From Psychrosphaera sp. B3R10 (GTDB taxonomy: Bacteria > Pseudomonadota > Gammaproteobacteria > Enterobacterales > Alteromonadaceae): a DNA stretch of 64,000 nucleotides. Where the stretch lies: NCBI RefSeq assembly GCF_018861025.1, contig NZ_JAHKQH010000008.1, positions 108,470 to 172,469 on the forward strand. The letters are read 5' to 3'. The position numbers and the translations under genes were made by a program. Shown here one piece after another: positions 30,520 through 40,109 of the stretch. Numbering within the stretch: position 1 is the first letter of the stretch; the number at the start of each line of letters is the position of its first letter. The notes below the pieces were generated by a model. It worked only from the letters and a program-made list of their open reading frames with translations. It made no database searches and was not told the origin of the DNA.

Positions 30520-33207
30520 TTGTTAGCAAATATTGTGTATTACCTGTTTGGTCATTGGCTGGGAATAAACAGTCCCATTGTCTTGCCGTTTATCGTATTG
30601 GCTATTGTTTTATTGTTAGCTGTTGCAATGCTAATTGTCTGTTGGTTGAGCACCTTATTGTCACCGCAATCACGACATCGATGTTTGCATTTGGTGTTTC
30701 TAATTTTAGGGTTTTCAGTGCCGCAATTGTATGGCAATTATTACTATAACGACTGGCGACCGCATTTAGGTAAACAGACATATCAAATTGAAGGGGTTGT
30801 TCTAAATCGCTTGGCAAAACCTTATGGCGATGTGGTTTATTTAGGGTTAACCAAAGTTAATAACAAGCCTATATCCTCTTTTTGGGGTTATAAAAAAGTA
30901 AAAGTACTGTTTACCACAAGTCATTTAAAAACCATTGATAGGATTGATTTAAACGACACTTTACGATTAACCGCTAAACTGAGCCAAATTACAGGCTATG
31001 AAAATCGGTTTGGCTTTAATTATACCCAATGGCTATTTGGTCATAGGGTATTGGCCACGGGCAGTTACAAACAAGACTTTACACAAACAGCCATTAGCGA
31101 CCAGTCGAGTCAAACTGCGTTAGGCAAGTTGAAGCAGGTGGTAAGTCAATATCAATACGGCAAGTTTATACTGGCATTGGTCGTCGCGGATAAGTCTTTA
31201 TTTGAACAAGAGGATTTTAAGCAACTTCGTAATTGGGGAATTAGCCATTTGTTCGCAATATCTGGCCTGCATATCGGTATTTTAATGGGCTTGATGATTA
31301 TAATTTGTAGACAACTGTCACGCGTTTTACCGATGTTTTGTTCGATGAAGTTTTGCCATTTTGTAAGTGTATTGCTTATTTGGTGGTATCTAGCCATTTT
31401 AGACTTCCCAGTTTCAGCCACCAGAGCCACTTTACTATTAACGTTTGGGTTAAGTTTGTTGCACTGCCGTTTGTATCTGCAGACATTTAACCTTATAGGC
31501 ATTGTCATGGTCGCGAGTTTGGTGATTGATCCAACCAATATGGTAAAACCGGCTTGGTGGTTAAGTGTGTCAGCCGTATGCAGCTTATTTTTGATCATCC
31601 GTCTGTGGCCAAATTCATCCGAGCAGACATTTGATGAGGTAGTTAAACAAGAGGATAAACAAGAGGATAAACAAGAGGATAAACAAGAGGATAAACAAGA
31701 GGATAAACGAGAAGAAATTACAAGTGGCTGTGGTGGCAAAGCGGTCAGTCATGTTGTTTGCAATAATGGAGCTTTGATAAACAAAATTAACAAACACACC
31801 GCTTTGAAAATTGTCGTTATGCCTTTTGTTTTGTCATTTTCACGTAATAAACAGAGAATAATTTCGATAGCAAATAACGTGATACTAAATTTGCAGCGGC
31901 TTTTTATTTTACAGGTGGCGTTAACACTAGGTATGTTGCCCGTTGTCATTTATTGGATGCAAGGGATACCGTTACTTGGGTTAGTTAATAACATTATAGT
32001 CATTCCTTTATTTAGTCTTGTCATCGTACCTGCGATATTTGTAGGGACAATTGTTGAGTTAATTAGCGGCTCAAAGGGGAATTGGATCTACCAAATTGTC
32101 GATGCAATATTTGACCGGTTATGGATGGTGTTAGATTTTATTCCTTATAATGATATCTGGGTTATTCTGCCGGAATATTTTGCCTGGCCTGTATTGGTCA
32201 TACTCATTTTACTTGTGTGGTGTCATTCGATATCCGTTTTTTTTCGTCGGCGCTGGTTTCATGTAATTGGGGTTCTATGTGCTTGCGTGTTTATCCCATT
32301 GCACAGTTTTGTTACAACGAAGGTTTTTAACAAAACGACAACAATACGTATTTTTGATGTCGGACAGGGAACTAGTGTTTTAATTTCCAACAATCAAACA
32401 AACATGCTTTATGATCTCGGTCCCGTGTTTCAGTCAGGTTCGAGTGCGACACGTCATGCGGTTAAGCCAATGTTAGACAATCTGTTAATTGATACCTTGG
32501 ACCTTGTTGTTGTCTCCCATAGTGATACCGATCACCGTGGTGACTTGTCCGTACTTGATACACTAATCATTAAACAGCATTTGAATGGCTGTAAACAATT
32601 AGCGTCCTTACAACATACCTATTCTCAGGCTGGATTCGAACTGACCTTGTTGTGGCCAACCAGCGCGATTTTAACAAAAGCTGCCCATATTGAACCCGAA
32701 ACTAACAGCGCCGCTATCGAAAAAGACCACACGTTAGCTAATGGGATAGCCAACTATACTGACAATGCTTTGTCCTGCGTCATAAAATTAAAAGATCAAA
32801 GTTCAGGTAAGTCGCTGTTATTAACAGGTGATATCGACTTAAAGGTTGAGAAAGCCCTTAGTGAGATGCATTTGGCTAACAAGGTAAACTTAAATAGCGA
32901 TATTATTATGTCGTCTCACCATGGCAGTAAGTTTGGCTCTAGCACATTATTTTTACGATTAGTCGCACCTAAGCTTGTTATTCATAGTGCAGGACCCAAT
33001 AATCGATTTAACTTTCCGCACCCAGACGTCTTAAATCGTATAGCAGAGCTTGGCATAGAGCAGTATTCAACAAGTTATTTGGGGGAGATTGTTATAACTT
33101 TACAAAAACAAACGTTAAGCTTTGGTCATGTTAATTTTCAGTTGAATATGTGGAGTCCATACTGGAAAAGACAAAATCCTTTTAGCATTCACGACCAAAT
33201 AAGATAG
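30520..33207 (+). CDS. comEC: ComEC/Rec2 DNA-uptake channel protein
   Basis: Inner-membrane channel for transformation DNA. Seen: N-terminal hydrophobic part with a DUF4131-like domain, a Competence domain with ISHLFAISGLHIGILMGL, many membrane helices, and a C-terminal metallo-beta-lactamase-like domain from about residue 600. That domain has VVSHSDTDHRGDL, LLTGDID and SSHHGSKFGSS, the proposed nuclease centre. 895 aa, longer than the usual 750-800. Part of the extra length is a loop at about residues 375-430 that holds five EDKQ repeats encoded by a 12-bp tandem repeat. TTG start with a strong ribosome site. Confidence 0.92.
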   Translation: MLANIVYYLFGHWLGINSPIVLPFIVLAIVLLLAVAMLIVCWLSTLLSPQSRHRCLHLVFLILGFSVPQLYGNYYYNDWRPHLGKQTYQIEGVVLNRLAKPYGDVVYLGLTKVNNKPISSFWGYKKVKVLFTTSHLKTIDRIDLNDTLRLTAKLSQITGYENRFGFNYTQWLFGHRVLATGSYKQDFTQTAISDQSSQTALGKLKQVVSQYQYGKFILALVVADKSLFEQEDFKQLRNWGISHLFAISGLHIGILMGLMIIICRQLSRVLPMFCSMKFCHFVSVLLIWWYLAILDFPVSATRATLLLTFGLSLLHCRLYLQTFNLIGIVMVASLVIDPTNMVKPAWWLSVSAVCSLFLIIRLWPNSSEQTFDEVVKQEDKQEDKQEDKQEDKQEDKREEITSGCGGKAVSHVVCNNGALINKINKHTALKIVVMPFVLSFSRNKQRIISIANNVILNLQRLFILQVALTLGMLPVVIYWMQGIPLLGLVNNIIVIPLFSLVIVPAIFVGTIVELISGSKGNWIYQIVDAIFDRLWMVLDFIPYNDIWVILPEYFAWPVLVILILLVWCHSISVFFRRRWFHVIGVLCACVFIPLHSFVTTKVFNKTTTIRIFDVGQGTSVLISNNQTNMLYDLGPVFQSGSSATRHAVKPMLDNLLIDTLDLVVVSHSDTDHRGDLSVLDTLIIKQHLNGCKQLASLQHTYSQAGFELTLLWPTSAILTKAAHIEPETNSAAIEKDHTLANGIANYTDNALSCVIKLKDQSSGKSLLLTGDIDLKVEKALSEMHLANKVNLNSDIIMSSHHGSKFGSSTLFLRLVAPKLVIHSAGPNNRFNFPHPDVLNRIAELGIEQYSTSYLGEIVITLQKQTLSFGHVNFQLNMWSPYWKRQNPFSIHDQIR
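31651..31710 (+). repeat. 12-bp tandem repeat inside comEC
   Basis: Five head-to-tail copies of GAGGATAAACAA at 31651, 31663, 31675, 31687 and 31699; the last ends CGA instead of CAA. Unit length is a multiple of three, so copy number change keeps frame and only alters an EDKQ repeat in a loop between membrane segments. Confidence 0.95.
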
Positions 33208-33249
33208 AATCCACTTTTAGTTTAAATTAATTAGTTAACGGACAAACTT

Positions 33250-34992
33250 TTGGCAGAAAAGTATACCAGTACGTTTAAGCGTTTATTCAGCTACGTCAAA
33301 CCATTTAAACTCGTTTTTAGTATTGCCATCATAGGTATGGTCGGCAATGCTGCCATCGACGCGTTATTTATTTCTCAGATACAAACTTTCATCGACGAAG
33401 GGATCACGGGCAAAAGCAGCGATGTGTTGGCCTACGCCCCGTTATTTGTGATCATTGTATTTATACTCCGTGGATTAACCAATTTTATGGCGACTTACGG
33501 TCTAGGCTGGGTCGGCTCAAATGTTGTTATGTCGCTACGCCAAGAATTATACGAAAAGATAATGAACTTGCCGGTGAGTTATCATGACCAAACATCGACA
33601 GGCAGCTTGATTTCAAAGATCACTTACGACACCGAACAAATAGAAAATGCGGCAAGTAAAGCTCTAATGGTATTGGTCCGCGAAGGGGCTTATGTAATCG
33701 CGCTATTGGGGATCATGTTTTACCATTCGTGGCAATTAAGCATAGCGATTTTTGTATTGGTGCCAATTGTGGCTGTGGTCGTCAGTTTAGTGACAAAACG
33801 CTTTAGGGTCATTTCAAAACGCATTCAACAAGCCATGGGAAATGTAACGCGCCAATCAGAACAAATGGTATCTGGACATAAGGTAATTCTCGCGTTTGGT
33901 GGTCAAGAAAAAGAGACGGAAGAGTTTAAAAACGTTAATAACAATAATCGTCAGCAACGAATGAAAATGGTTGCAACTAAATCGTTGAGCGTGTCGAGCA
34001 TTCAAATCATTGCCTCGTTTGCGTTAGCCTCGGTATTGTATCTTGCCGCCCAGCCAGACATGTTAAGCAGTCTTTCACCTGGTACCTTTACCGTTGTTAT
34101 CACATCGATGATGACGTTACTTCGCCCGTTAAAGCAACTAACCAATGTGAATTCCGAGTTTCAACGTGGCTTAACAGCGGCGCAAAGTGTTTTTGAAATA
34201 CTTGATTTAAACGCAGAACCTAATAACGGCACAAAAGTATTAGAAAAAGTGTCTGGCCAAATAACTTTTAACAATGTTGGTTTTGCATATTCAGGAACCG
34301 ACACTAATGTCATAGAAAACCTTAATTTAGAAATAGAAGCCGGTTCCACTGTGGCATTTGTAGGTCGTTCAGGCTCTGGCAAAACGACGATATCAAATTT
34401 TATTCCACGCTATTACTCTCCAGGTGCTGGGGTTATAAGTCTTGATGGGGTTGATCTTGAAGATTTGGAATTAAATAACCTTCGTTCCCACATTGCATTA
34501 ATGTCACAGCACGTAGTGTTATTTAACGACACAATAGCCAATAACATTGCCTATGGCTTAAAAGAAGTCTCACGTGCTGAAATAGAAAACGCAGCGAAAT
34601 TGGCGCATGTTATGGAATTTGCATCGAGTAAAGCTGAAGGCTTAGATTTTATGATCGGTGAAAACGGCAGTGCATTATCGGGTGGTCAGAGACAACGAAT
34701 TGCGATTGCCCGCGCATTATTGCGTAATGCACCAATATTTATTATGGATGAAGCGACCTCAGCGTTAGATACAGAGTCAGAACGTGCCATTCAAGATGCG
34801 TTAAATACACTAATGAAAGACCGAACCAATATTGTAATTGCCCACCGTTTATCGACCATCGAAAACGCCGATAAAATTGTGGTAATGGACCAAGGTCGTA
34901 TATTAGAGCAGGGCAAACATGCCGAATTATTAGCACAAAACGGGGCATATGCTGCGTTGTATCAACTGCAGTTCAGTGAAGGCTCAGCGTAG
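33250..34992 (+). CDS. msbA: Lipid A export ABC transporter MsbA
   Basis: Flips lipid A-core across the inner membrane. Seen: six membrane helices in the first 300 residues, then an ABC domain with Walker A VGRSGSGKTT near residue 377, LSGGQRQR near 478, Walker B FIMDEATSALD and an H-loop IAHRLST. 580 aa, normal half-transporter. TTG start at 33250; no ATG nearby would keep the N-terminal helix. Followed with a 1-bp overlap by lpxK. Confidence 0.95.
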   Translation: MAEKYTSTFKRLFSYVKPFKLVFSIAIIGMVGNAAIDALFISQIQTFIDEGITGKSSDVLAYAPLFVIIVFILRGLTNFMATYGLGWVGSNVVMSLRQELYEKIMNLPVSYHDQTSTGSLISKITYDTEQIENAASKALMVLVREGAYVIALLGIMFYHSWQLSIAIFVLVPIVAVVVSLVTKRFRVISKRIQQAMGNVTRQSEQMVSGHKVILAFGGQEKETEEFKNVNNNNRQQRMKMVATKSLSVSSIQIIASFALASVLYLAAQPDMLSSLSPGTFTVVITSMMTLLRPLKQLTNVNSEFQRGLTAAQSVFEILDLNAEPNNGTKVLEKVSGQITFNNVGFAYSGTDTNVIENLNLEIEAGSTVAFVGRSGSGKTTISNFIPRYYSPGAGVISLDGVDLEDLELNNLRSHIALMSQHVVLFNDTIANNIAYGLKEVSRAEIENAAKLAHVMEFASSKAEGLDFMIGENGSALSGGQRQRIAIARALLRNAPIFIMDEATSALDTESERAIQDALNTLMKDRTNIVIAHRLSTIENADKIVVMDQGRILEQGKHAELLAQNGAYAALYQLQFSEGSA

Positions 34993-36014
34993 TGCGTTGG
35001 ATAGAACAAGGCTGGTACAACAAGTCATTAAAAGTTTATGTATTGTTGCCATTTATGGTGGTCTTTTACGTCATTTATAAAATACGACTCGGGTTATTTA
35101 AACTTGGCGTGTTAGCACAAGTTCGAGCCGATATACCGGTTATTGTCGTTGGTAATATATCCGTTGGTGGTACAGGTAAAACACCTTTTGTAATTTACCT
35201 AGTTAAACTATTACACAGTATGGGCTACACACCCGGAATAGTGAGTCGTGGGTACGGTGCTAAATCCGATCCTACAATGCCATTTCCCCGTAGTGTTAAC
35301 CCTCAGATGCAAGTTGACTATTCAGGTGATGAACCAAAGTTAATGGCACTGCGAACCAAGGTGCCGGTTGTCATTAGCCCAGTTCGTTCTGAAGCCGTTG
35401 CCTATTTAACGCAGCAATTTAGTTGTGACATTGTGATCTCAGACGACGGACTTCAGCATTACCAAATGGCCCGTGACGTTGAAATTGTCATTGTTGACGG
35501 CCAACGTCAATTTGGTAATGGCTGGATGTTGCCAGTAGGGCCACTGCGAGAGCCCAAAACTCGACTAAACTCAGTAGACCTTATCGTTGAAAACAGCGGA
35601 TTTAGCTCAAACGGTGACTACCAACAAATTGCTGGTGGCATTGTTCATATTACTCAAGATGGCACTGTAGATATCGAAGACTTCTCAAATGGAGTGCATC
35701 TGGTAAGTGGTATAGGCAATCCGCAACGTTTTGAACAAACGTGCAAGGAATTAGGGATTAATACATTGAGTACCAGTTGGTTTGACGACCATCATGCATT
35801 CAGTATTGCTGATTTTGCTAAGTTTGGTTCAGAAGACATCATTTTAATGACGGAAAAAGACGCTGTTAAATGTCGCGAATTTGCGCAACCTAATTGGTAT
35901 GTGCTACCAATCGACGCGAAAATTTCAGATACATTAGAACAAAAAATTAAACACATAATTGTCAATAAATGCGGCAGTGTTAAAAACGACAACCGCAATA
36001 CAAGCAGGAAATAA
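34992..36014 (+). CDS. lpxK: Tetraacyldisaccharide 4'-kinase
   Basis: Phosphorylates lipid A disaccharide at 4'. Seen: N-terminal hydrophobic anchor (about 14-38), P-loop [12 protein letters not shown] at about residues 54-65, VSRGYGA, the DDGLQH metal/base motif, and [21 protein letters not shown]. 340 aa. GTG start whose first base is the last base of the msbA stop, so translation is coupled. Next comes a Trm112-like gene 2 bp later. Confidence 0.95.
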   Translation: MRWIEQGWYNKSLKVYVLLPFMVVFYVIYKIRLGLFKLGVLAQVRADIPVIVVGNISVGGTGKTPFVIYLVKLLHSMGYTPGIVSRGYGAKSDPTMPFPRSVNPQMQVDYSGDEPKLMALRTKVPVVISPVRSEAVAYLTQQFSCDIVISDDGLQHYQMARDVEIVIVDGQRQFGNGWMLPVGPLREPKTRLNSVDLIVENSGFSSNGDYQQIAGGIVHITQDGTVDIEDFSNGVHLVSGIGNPQRFEQTCKELGINTLSTSWFDDHHAFSIADFAKFGSEDIILMTEKDAVKCREFAQPNWYVLPIDAKISDTLEQKIKHIIVNKCGSVKNDNRNTSRK

Positions 36015-36016
36015 CA

Positions 36017-36211
36017 ATGGCATTTGATATTAAATTATTAGACATTTTGGCTTGCCCGATTTGTAAATCAACGTTGAATTACCAAAAGCAACAAAACGAA
36101 TTGATCTGTAAACTCGACAGAATTGCTTATCCAATTAAAGATGATATCCCGGTGATGTTAGAAGGCGAAGCGCGTCAACTCACCATCGAAGAAATAGAAG
36201 CGTTAAAATAA
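36017..36211 (+). CDS. Trm112/YcaR-family small zinc protein
   Basis: 64 aa. Seen: [11 protein letters not shown] near residue 13, [19 protein letters not shown], the standard YcaR text. Only the first CxxC pair is complete; the second half has a single Cys (ICKL), as is common in bacterial members. YcaR-type proteins lie between lpxK and kdsB in E. coli and many relatives; the function is unknown, with a helper role suggested by analogy with Trm112. Confidence 0.88.
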   Translation: MAFDIKLLDILACPICKSTLNYQKQQNELICKLDRIAYPIKDDIPVMLEGEARQLTIEEIEALK

Positions 36212-36289
36212 ACCAATCAATCTCATTTCTGTCGCGGTCTTGTTTGCACAATACGTAAGGTTTATTACTGCGGCTAGATAAGGAAACCT

Positions 36290-37063
36290 ATGTCTACCAA
36301 AGCAAAATTTGTTGTTGTGATCCCAGCACGATACGACTCGTCTCGTTTACCCGGAAAGCCATTAGCTGACATAGGGGGTAAACCTATGGTGCAGTGGGTT
36401 CATGAGCGTGCCGTGGCAAGTGGCGCCGATAGAATAATTGTGGCGACGGATGATGAAAGAGTCAAAACAGTAGTTGAGCAATTTGGTGGTGAAGTGTGTT
36501 TAACCCGCAAAGATCACGACTCAGGAACCGAGCGGTTAGCTGAAGTTGTCGAAAAATATGGTTTTGATGAGCAAACGATTGTGATCAATGTTCAGGGTGA
36601 CGAGCCGATGATCCCATCTGTGAACATCAGTCAACTTGCCAACAACCTAGCAGCACTTGATGCCGAGTTAGTAAAAATGGCAACATTGGCGGAACCGATT
36701 TGTTCAGTAGCTGAGCTTAACAACCCAAATGTCGTTAAGGTGGTTACCGACGAACAGGGACTTGCAATGTATTTCTCTCGCTCTGCAATTCCATTTGACC
36801 GTGACAATACAATGGCAATCAGTGACTACCCCTATTTACGTCATATTGGTATTTATGCCTATCGCGCGGGTTTTATAAAACAATATGTGAGTTGGCAACC
36901 AACAGCATTAGAACAAATTGAGTCGTTAGAACAGCTTAGAGTTTTATATCACGGTGAAAAAATTCATGTCGCCCCAGCGGTTGAGCCACCGCCAGCGGGC
37001 GTGGATACAGCGGAAGATTTAGAACAAGTACGCCGCTTAGTTGCGAGTTTAAAAGCACTATAA
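36290..37063 (+). CDS. kdsB: 3-deoxy-manno-octulosonate cytidylyltransferase
   Basis: Activates Kdo to CMP-Kdo for the LPS core. Seen: [56 protein letters not shown], and a C-terminal [20 protein letters not shown]. 257 aa. Completes the msbA-lpxK-ycaR-kdsB set. Its stop overlaps the next ATG by one base (TAATG). Confidence 0.96.
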   Translation: MSTKAKFVVVIPARYDSSRLPGKPLADIGGKPMVQWVHERAVASGADRIIVATDDERVKTVVEQFGGEVCLTRKDHDSGTERLAEVVEKYGFDEQTIVINVQGDEPMIPSVNISQLANNLAALDAELVKMATLAEPICSVAELNNPNVVKVVTDEQGLAMYFSRSAIPFDRDNTMAISDYPYLRHIGIYAYRAGFIKQYVSWQPTALEQIESLEQLRVLYHGEKIHVAPAVEPPPAGVDTAEDLEQVRRLVASLKAL

Positions 37064-37851
37064 TGCAAACTTCAAATGAACACCTCGATACAATTGACGT
37101 GGTTTACAGCCACGACGATTTTTATGTAGCGGTAAAACCTCACAACGTTAACTTTCACGATGAAGGGGATACCGGCAATGGCTTTTTTAATCGATTAAAA
37201 ACCCAATGCAACGAAGTATTATTTCCCGTGCACCGACTCGATAAACTCACCAGTGGGCTGGTTATCGTAGCGAGAACTAAAACGGCCGCCCAGTGGTTTC
37301 AGCAAGCCTTTGAGCAAAACCAAATTGAAAAACTCTATTTAGCCTGTTCCGGTCATAAACCTAAAAAGAAGCAAGGTTCTGTCATCGGAGATATGGCTAA
37401 ATCTCGAAATAGTGCCTGGAAGTTGCTGAAAACGACATTAAACCCTGCGGTTACTAAATTTTTTTCCTGGGGGGATGAAACCCAAAGTCGTGCTATTCGC
37501 TGGTTTTTAATTAAACCAGAATCAGGCAAAACACATCAGATACGAGTCGCATTAAAGTCAATTGGTGCGCCAGTTTTAGGCGATACTCTATATAGCGGTG
37601 CAGAGGCTGAGAGAGGGTATTTACACGCTTTTTCGCTTAGATTTGACTACCAAGGTACACCGGTAGAACTAACTCAAATGCCTTCTACTGGTGAGTATTT
37701 TTTGACGATGCCGCAAACGGTATTAGCTGCTTTAACTTCAGGGTTTGATCTCAAATGGCCCAAATCAAAATCGTTTCAGAAACCCACAAATGTGGCGACT
37801 GGAAGTGGTGGATCTGTTCTAAAACAAAATCAAATTGAAAATAAAATATGA
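37063..37851 (+). CDS. RluA-family pseudouridine synthase (TIGR01621 type)
   Basis: 262 aa. Seen: catalytic Asp60 in VHRLDKLTSGLVIVA, the later ESGKTHQIRVALKSIGAPVLGD and GYLHAFSLRF; no S4 domain. Such stand-alone short RluA proteins lie near kdsB in marine gammaproteobacteria; the RNA target is not known to me. The Gly/Ser-rich C-terminal tail (about 240-262) seems unstructured. Overlaps tcdA by 4 bp. Confidence 0.85.
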   Translation: MQTSNEHLDTIDVVYSHDDFYVAVKPHNVNFHDEGDTGNGFFNRLKTQCNEVLFPVHRLDKLTSGLVIVARTKTAAQWFQQAFEQNQIEKLYLACSGHKPKKKQGSVIGDMAKSRNSAWKLLKTTLNPAVTKFFSWGDETQSRAIRWFLIKPESGKTHQIRVALKSIGAPVLGDTLYSGAEAERGYLHAFSLRFDYQGTPVELTQMPSTGEYFLTMPQTVLAALTSGFDLKWPKSKSFQKPTNVATGSGGSVLKQNQIENKI

Positions 37852-38657
37852 GTAATTACGAAACCCGATTTGGCGGCATTGCGCGTCTATATGGAATACA
37901 ACAAGCTCAGTGGATACAACAGGCTCACTTTTGTGTTGTGGGTATCGGAGGTGTGGGTACTTGGGTTGCAGAAGGGCTTGCCCGCAGTGGCATAGGGAAA
38001 ATTACGCTCATTGACTTAGACGATATATGTACCACCAATACCAATCGTCAAATTCATGCCATGCAAGATACGATAGGCAAAGCCAAAGTTGACGTTATGG
38101 CAGATCGTATCAAGGCAATAAATCCAGATTGTGACGTGACCTGCATAGAAGATTTTGTCACTGCGGATAATTTAACTGAAATTTTTGGTCAAAAAGACAA
38201 TGTAAAATTTGATCTCGTCATCGACGCTATAGACAGCATCAATGCCAAAACTGCCATGATTGCCCATTGTAAACGCAATAAACTGCCTATCATTGTCACA
38301 GGTGGCGCTGGAGGCCAAATCGACCCAAGTGCCATTGAATATGGTGACTTGGCAAAAACAACACACGATCCGTTATTATCTAAAGTGCGCAATTTATTGC
38401 GACGGGACTTTAATTTTTCAAAAAATACCAAGCGTAAATTTGCAGTTGACTGCGTGTATTCAACTGAACAGTTACGCTATCCGCAACTTGACGGTTCAGT
38501 TTGCCAAGCAAAAGCATCGGCAGAGGGCAGTACACGTTTAGATTGTAATTCAGGTTTTGGCGCGATTACTATGGTCACGGGGTCATTTGGCTTTTTTGCC
38601 GCCTCAAAGGCAATTCAAAAATACCTCAGTAAAAAGACAAGGGAACTGGGAGAGTAA
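37848..38657 (+). CDS. tcdA: tRNA threonylcarbamoyladenosine dehydratase
   Basis: E1-like enzyme that cyclises t6A to ct6A in tRNA. Seen: Rossmann motif GIGGVGTWVAEGLARSGIG at residues about 32-50, IDLDDICTTNTNRQIHA, NPDCDV, TGGAGGQIDPS, and a C-terminal hydrophobic anchor-like segment with GFFAASKAIQKYL. 269 aa, as in E. coli TcdA/CsdL. Its csdA/csdE partners are not in this window. Confidence 0.94.
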   Translation: MSNYETRFGGIARLYGIQQAQWIQQAHFCVVGIGGVGTWVAEGLARSGIGKITLIDLDDICTTNTNRQIHAMQDTIGKAKVDVMADRIKAINPDCDVTCIEDFVTADNLTEIFGQKDNVKFDLVIDAIDSINAKTAMIAHCKRNKLPIIVTGGAGGQIDPSAIEYGDLAKTTHDPLLSKVRNLLRRDFNFSKNTKRKFAVDCVYSTEQLRYPQLDGSVCQAKASAEGSTRLDCNSGFGAITMVTGSFGFFAASKAIQKYLSKKTRELGE

Positions 38658-38659
38658 TC

Positions 38660-39580
38660 ATGGCAATGTTAGTTAATATTCCTGGGCGACCTTTGGACAA
38701 ATTGATCAATAAGCTCAGTGAGTATATCAACCCAGACGATATTCATGTGTGGCCAAATGTGCCTGATAAAAACGCAATTAATTTTGCCTTAGTTTGGAAA
38801 CATCAAGCCGGTTCGCTAAATGACCTTCCGTCATTAGCTGGAATTTCGTCGTTTGGCGCGGGGGTAGATTCAATTCTAGCGGACTCGGAGCTCCCTAATG
38901 TCCCTTTGGCCCGTATTGTTGACCCCGACCTTGCTGACAATATGGCAAATTTTGTTTATACCATGATCCAACACCACAAATTACGTTTGGCGCAGTTTGG
39001 TCAGCAGCAAAGAAGCGCAACTTGGAAACCTAAAAGCCCACGCCGAAATAAGCACGTGGGAATATTGGGACTTGGTCAACTTGGTCAAGCCACAGCGAGA
39101 CTGTTAGTGCAACAGGGGTTCACAGTTTCAGGCTGGAGTGCTTCTAAAAAAGCCCTACCTAACGTTTCTTCATATACAGGTGAGGAAGGGTTAACAACGC
39201 TTCTGACTCAAAGTGATTATTTGGTTTGTTTGTTACCATTGACGGCGCAAACGACAAATATTTTGAATTACAATAATTTGAGTCAATTGCCACAGGGCGC
39301 GGCGGTGATTAATGTTGCCCGAGGTGAACACCTTGATGATGACGCGCTTATTACTTTATTAAATAGTGGCCACATTGACACCGCGTATTTAGATGTCTTC
39401 AAACAAGAACCCTTGCCAAAAGAACACAAGTTTTGGCAACAAAAAGGGATTTTTATAACCCCTCATGTTTCGGCCGTCACCAATGTTGAAACTGCGGTAA
39501 GTCAAATTATCGAAAACTACCACCGGGTTAATGCTGAACAACCGATGTTAAACTGTATTGACCGTGAGTCAGGTTACTAA
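38660..39580 (+). CDS. ghrA: Glyoxylate/hydroxypyruvate reductase A
   Basis: NADPH-dependent 2-hydroxyacid dehydrogenase. Seen: GILGLGQLGQATARLL nucleotide fold near residue 134, catalytic Arg in INVARGEHL, Glu in FKQEPLP and His in TPHVSAVTN. 306 aa with no N-terminal extension, matching the GhrA subgroup. Two bases after the tcdA stop. A hairpin follows. Confidence 0.88.
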   Translation: MAMLVNIPGRPLDKLINKLSEYINPDDIHVWPNVPDKNAINFALVWKHQAGSLNDLPSLAGISSFGAGVDSILADSELPNVPLARIVDPDLADNMANFVYTMIQHHKLRLAQFGQQQRSATWKPKSPRRNKHVGILGLGQLGQATARLLVQQGFTVSGWSASKKALPNVSSYTGEEGLTTLLTQSDYLVCLLPLTAQTTNILNYNNLSQLPQGAAVINVARGEHLDDDALITLLNSGHIDTAYLDVFKQEPLPKEHKFWQQKGIFITPHVSAVTNVETAVSQIIENYHRVNAEQPMLNCIDRESGY

Positions 39581-39583
39581 TTT

Positions 39584-39604
39584 AAACCCATTTTAATGGG
39601 TTTT
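39584..39604. terminator. Terminator after ghrA
   Basis: AAACCCATT at 39584-39592 and AATGGGTTT at 39595-39603 are exact reverse complements with two bases between, followed by a T run. Flanking A and T runs allow it to work for the converging minus-strand gene too. Confidence 0.75.
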
Positions 39605-39629
39605 AGTACTCATGTTTTACTAGCAACTA

Positions 39630-40109
39630 TTAGCCACAAAACCAAAGCACAACATACCAAAACATGACCGCTATATGCGGTAGGGCAACAGTTGGGCGCA
39701 AAGCGTTTTTGCCATAACTTAATATAAGACCCAAAGTGCTTGGGCGAGTCAGTAAAAACGCTGAATTAAACTGGAAAGCTTGGGTATCGTTAGTAATTTG
39801 GCTGTCACCTAATGATTCATTATTTGCTGTTTTATCATCAGCGACTATGTCAGTTGGTCGCAGCGCATCTTCCAACATCAGCAATCTATCTTCTATACGA
39901 AATTGAAAGGTTTTCCAAATCGCGTCAGTTAACCAAAACAAACCGCTAAAAAACACTAGGGTTAGGGTTGGCGAGTGCCATGACAAAATCAAACAGACCA
40001 AAATTAGATGACTTAGTTTTATAACCAAAGCATTTTTTTCGTAGCTGTCGTATTGGTTTTGCAGTAAACACCATTCTTGTTGCAATGCTGAGTTTGTTTG
40101 TTGAGTCAT
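39630..40109 (-). CDS. Small membrane protein downstream of the GMC oxidoreductase
   Basis: 159 aa, family not recognised. Seen: two adjacent hydrophobic segments (about 29-47 and 48-62), an amphipathic middle with RIEDRLLMLEDALRPTD, and a third hydrophobic stretch at the C-terminus (HIAVMFWYVVLWFCG). Overlaps the oxidoreductase stop by 4 bp, so it is the last gene of the minus-strand run from 44.1 kb. A role with the oxidoreductase is only inferred. Confidence 0.6.
   Translation of the reverse strand: MTQQTNSALQQEWCLLQNQYDSYEKNALVIKLSHLILVCLILSWHSPTLTLVFFSGLFWLTDAIWKTFQFRIEDRLLMLEDALRPTDIVADDKTANNESLGDSQITNDTQAFQFNSAFLLTRPSTLGLILSYGKNALRPTVALPHIAVMFWYVVLWFCG

Noticed and set aside
31651..31710. 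Looked at as a CRISPR-like array
   Set aside because: Unit is only 12 bp with no spacers and is in frame in comEC.
31152..31739. Minus-strand frame with repeated LSSC residues opposite comEC
   Set aside because: Shadow of the 12-bp repeat in comEC; the plus strand carries a well conserved gene.
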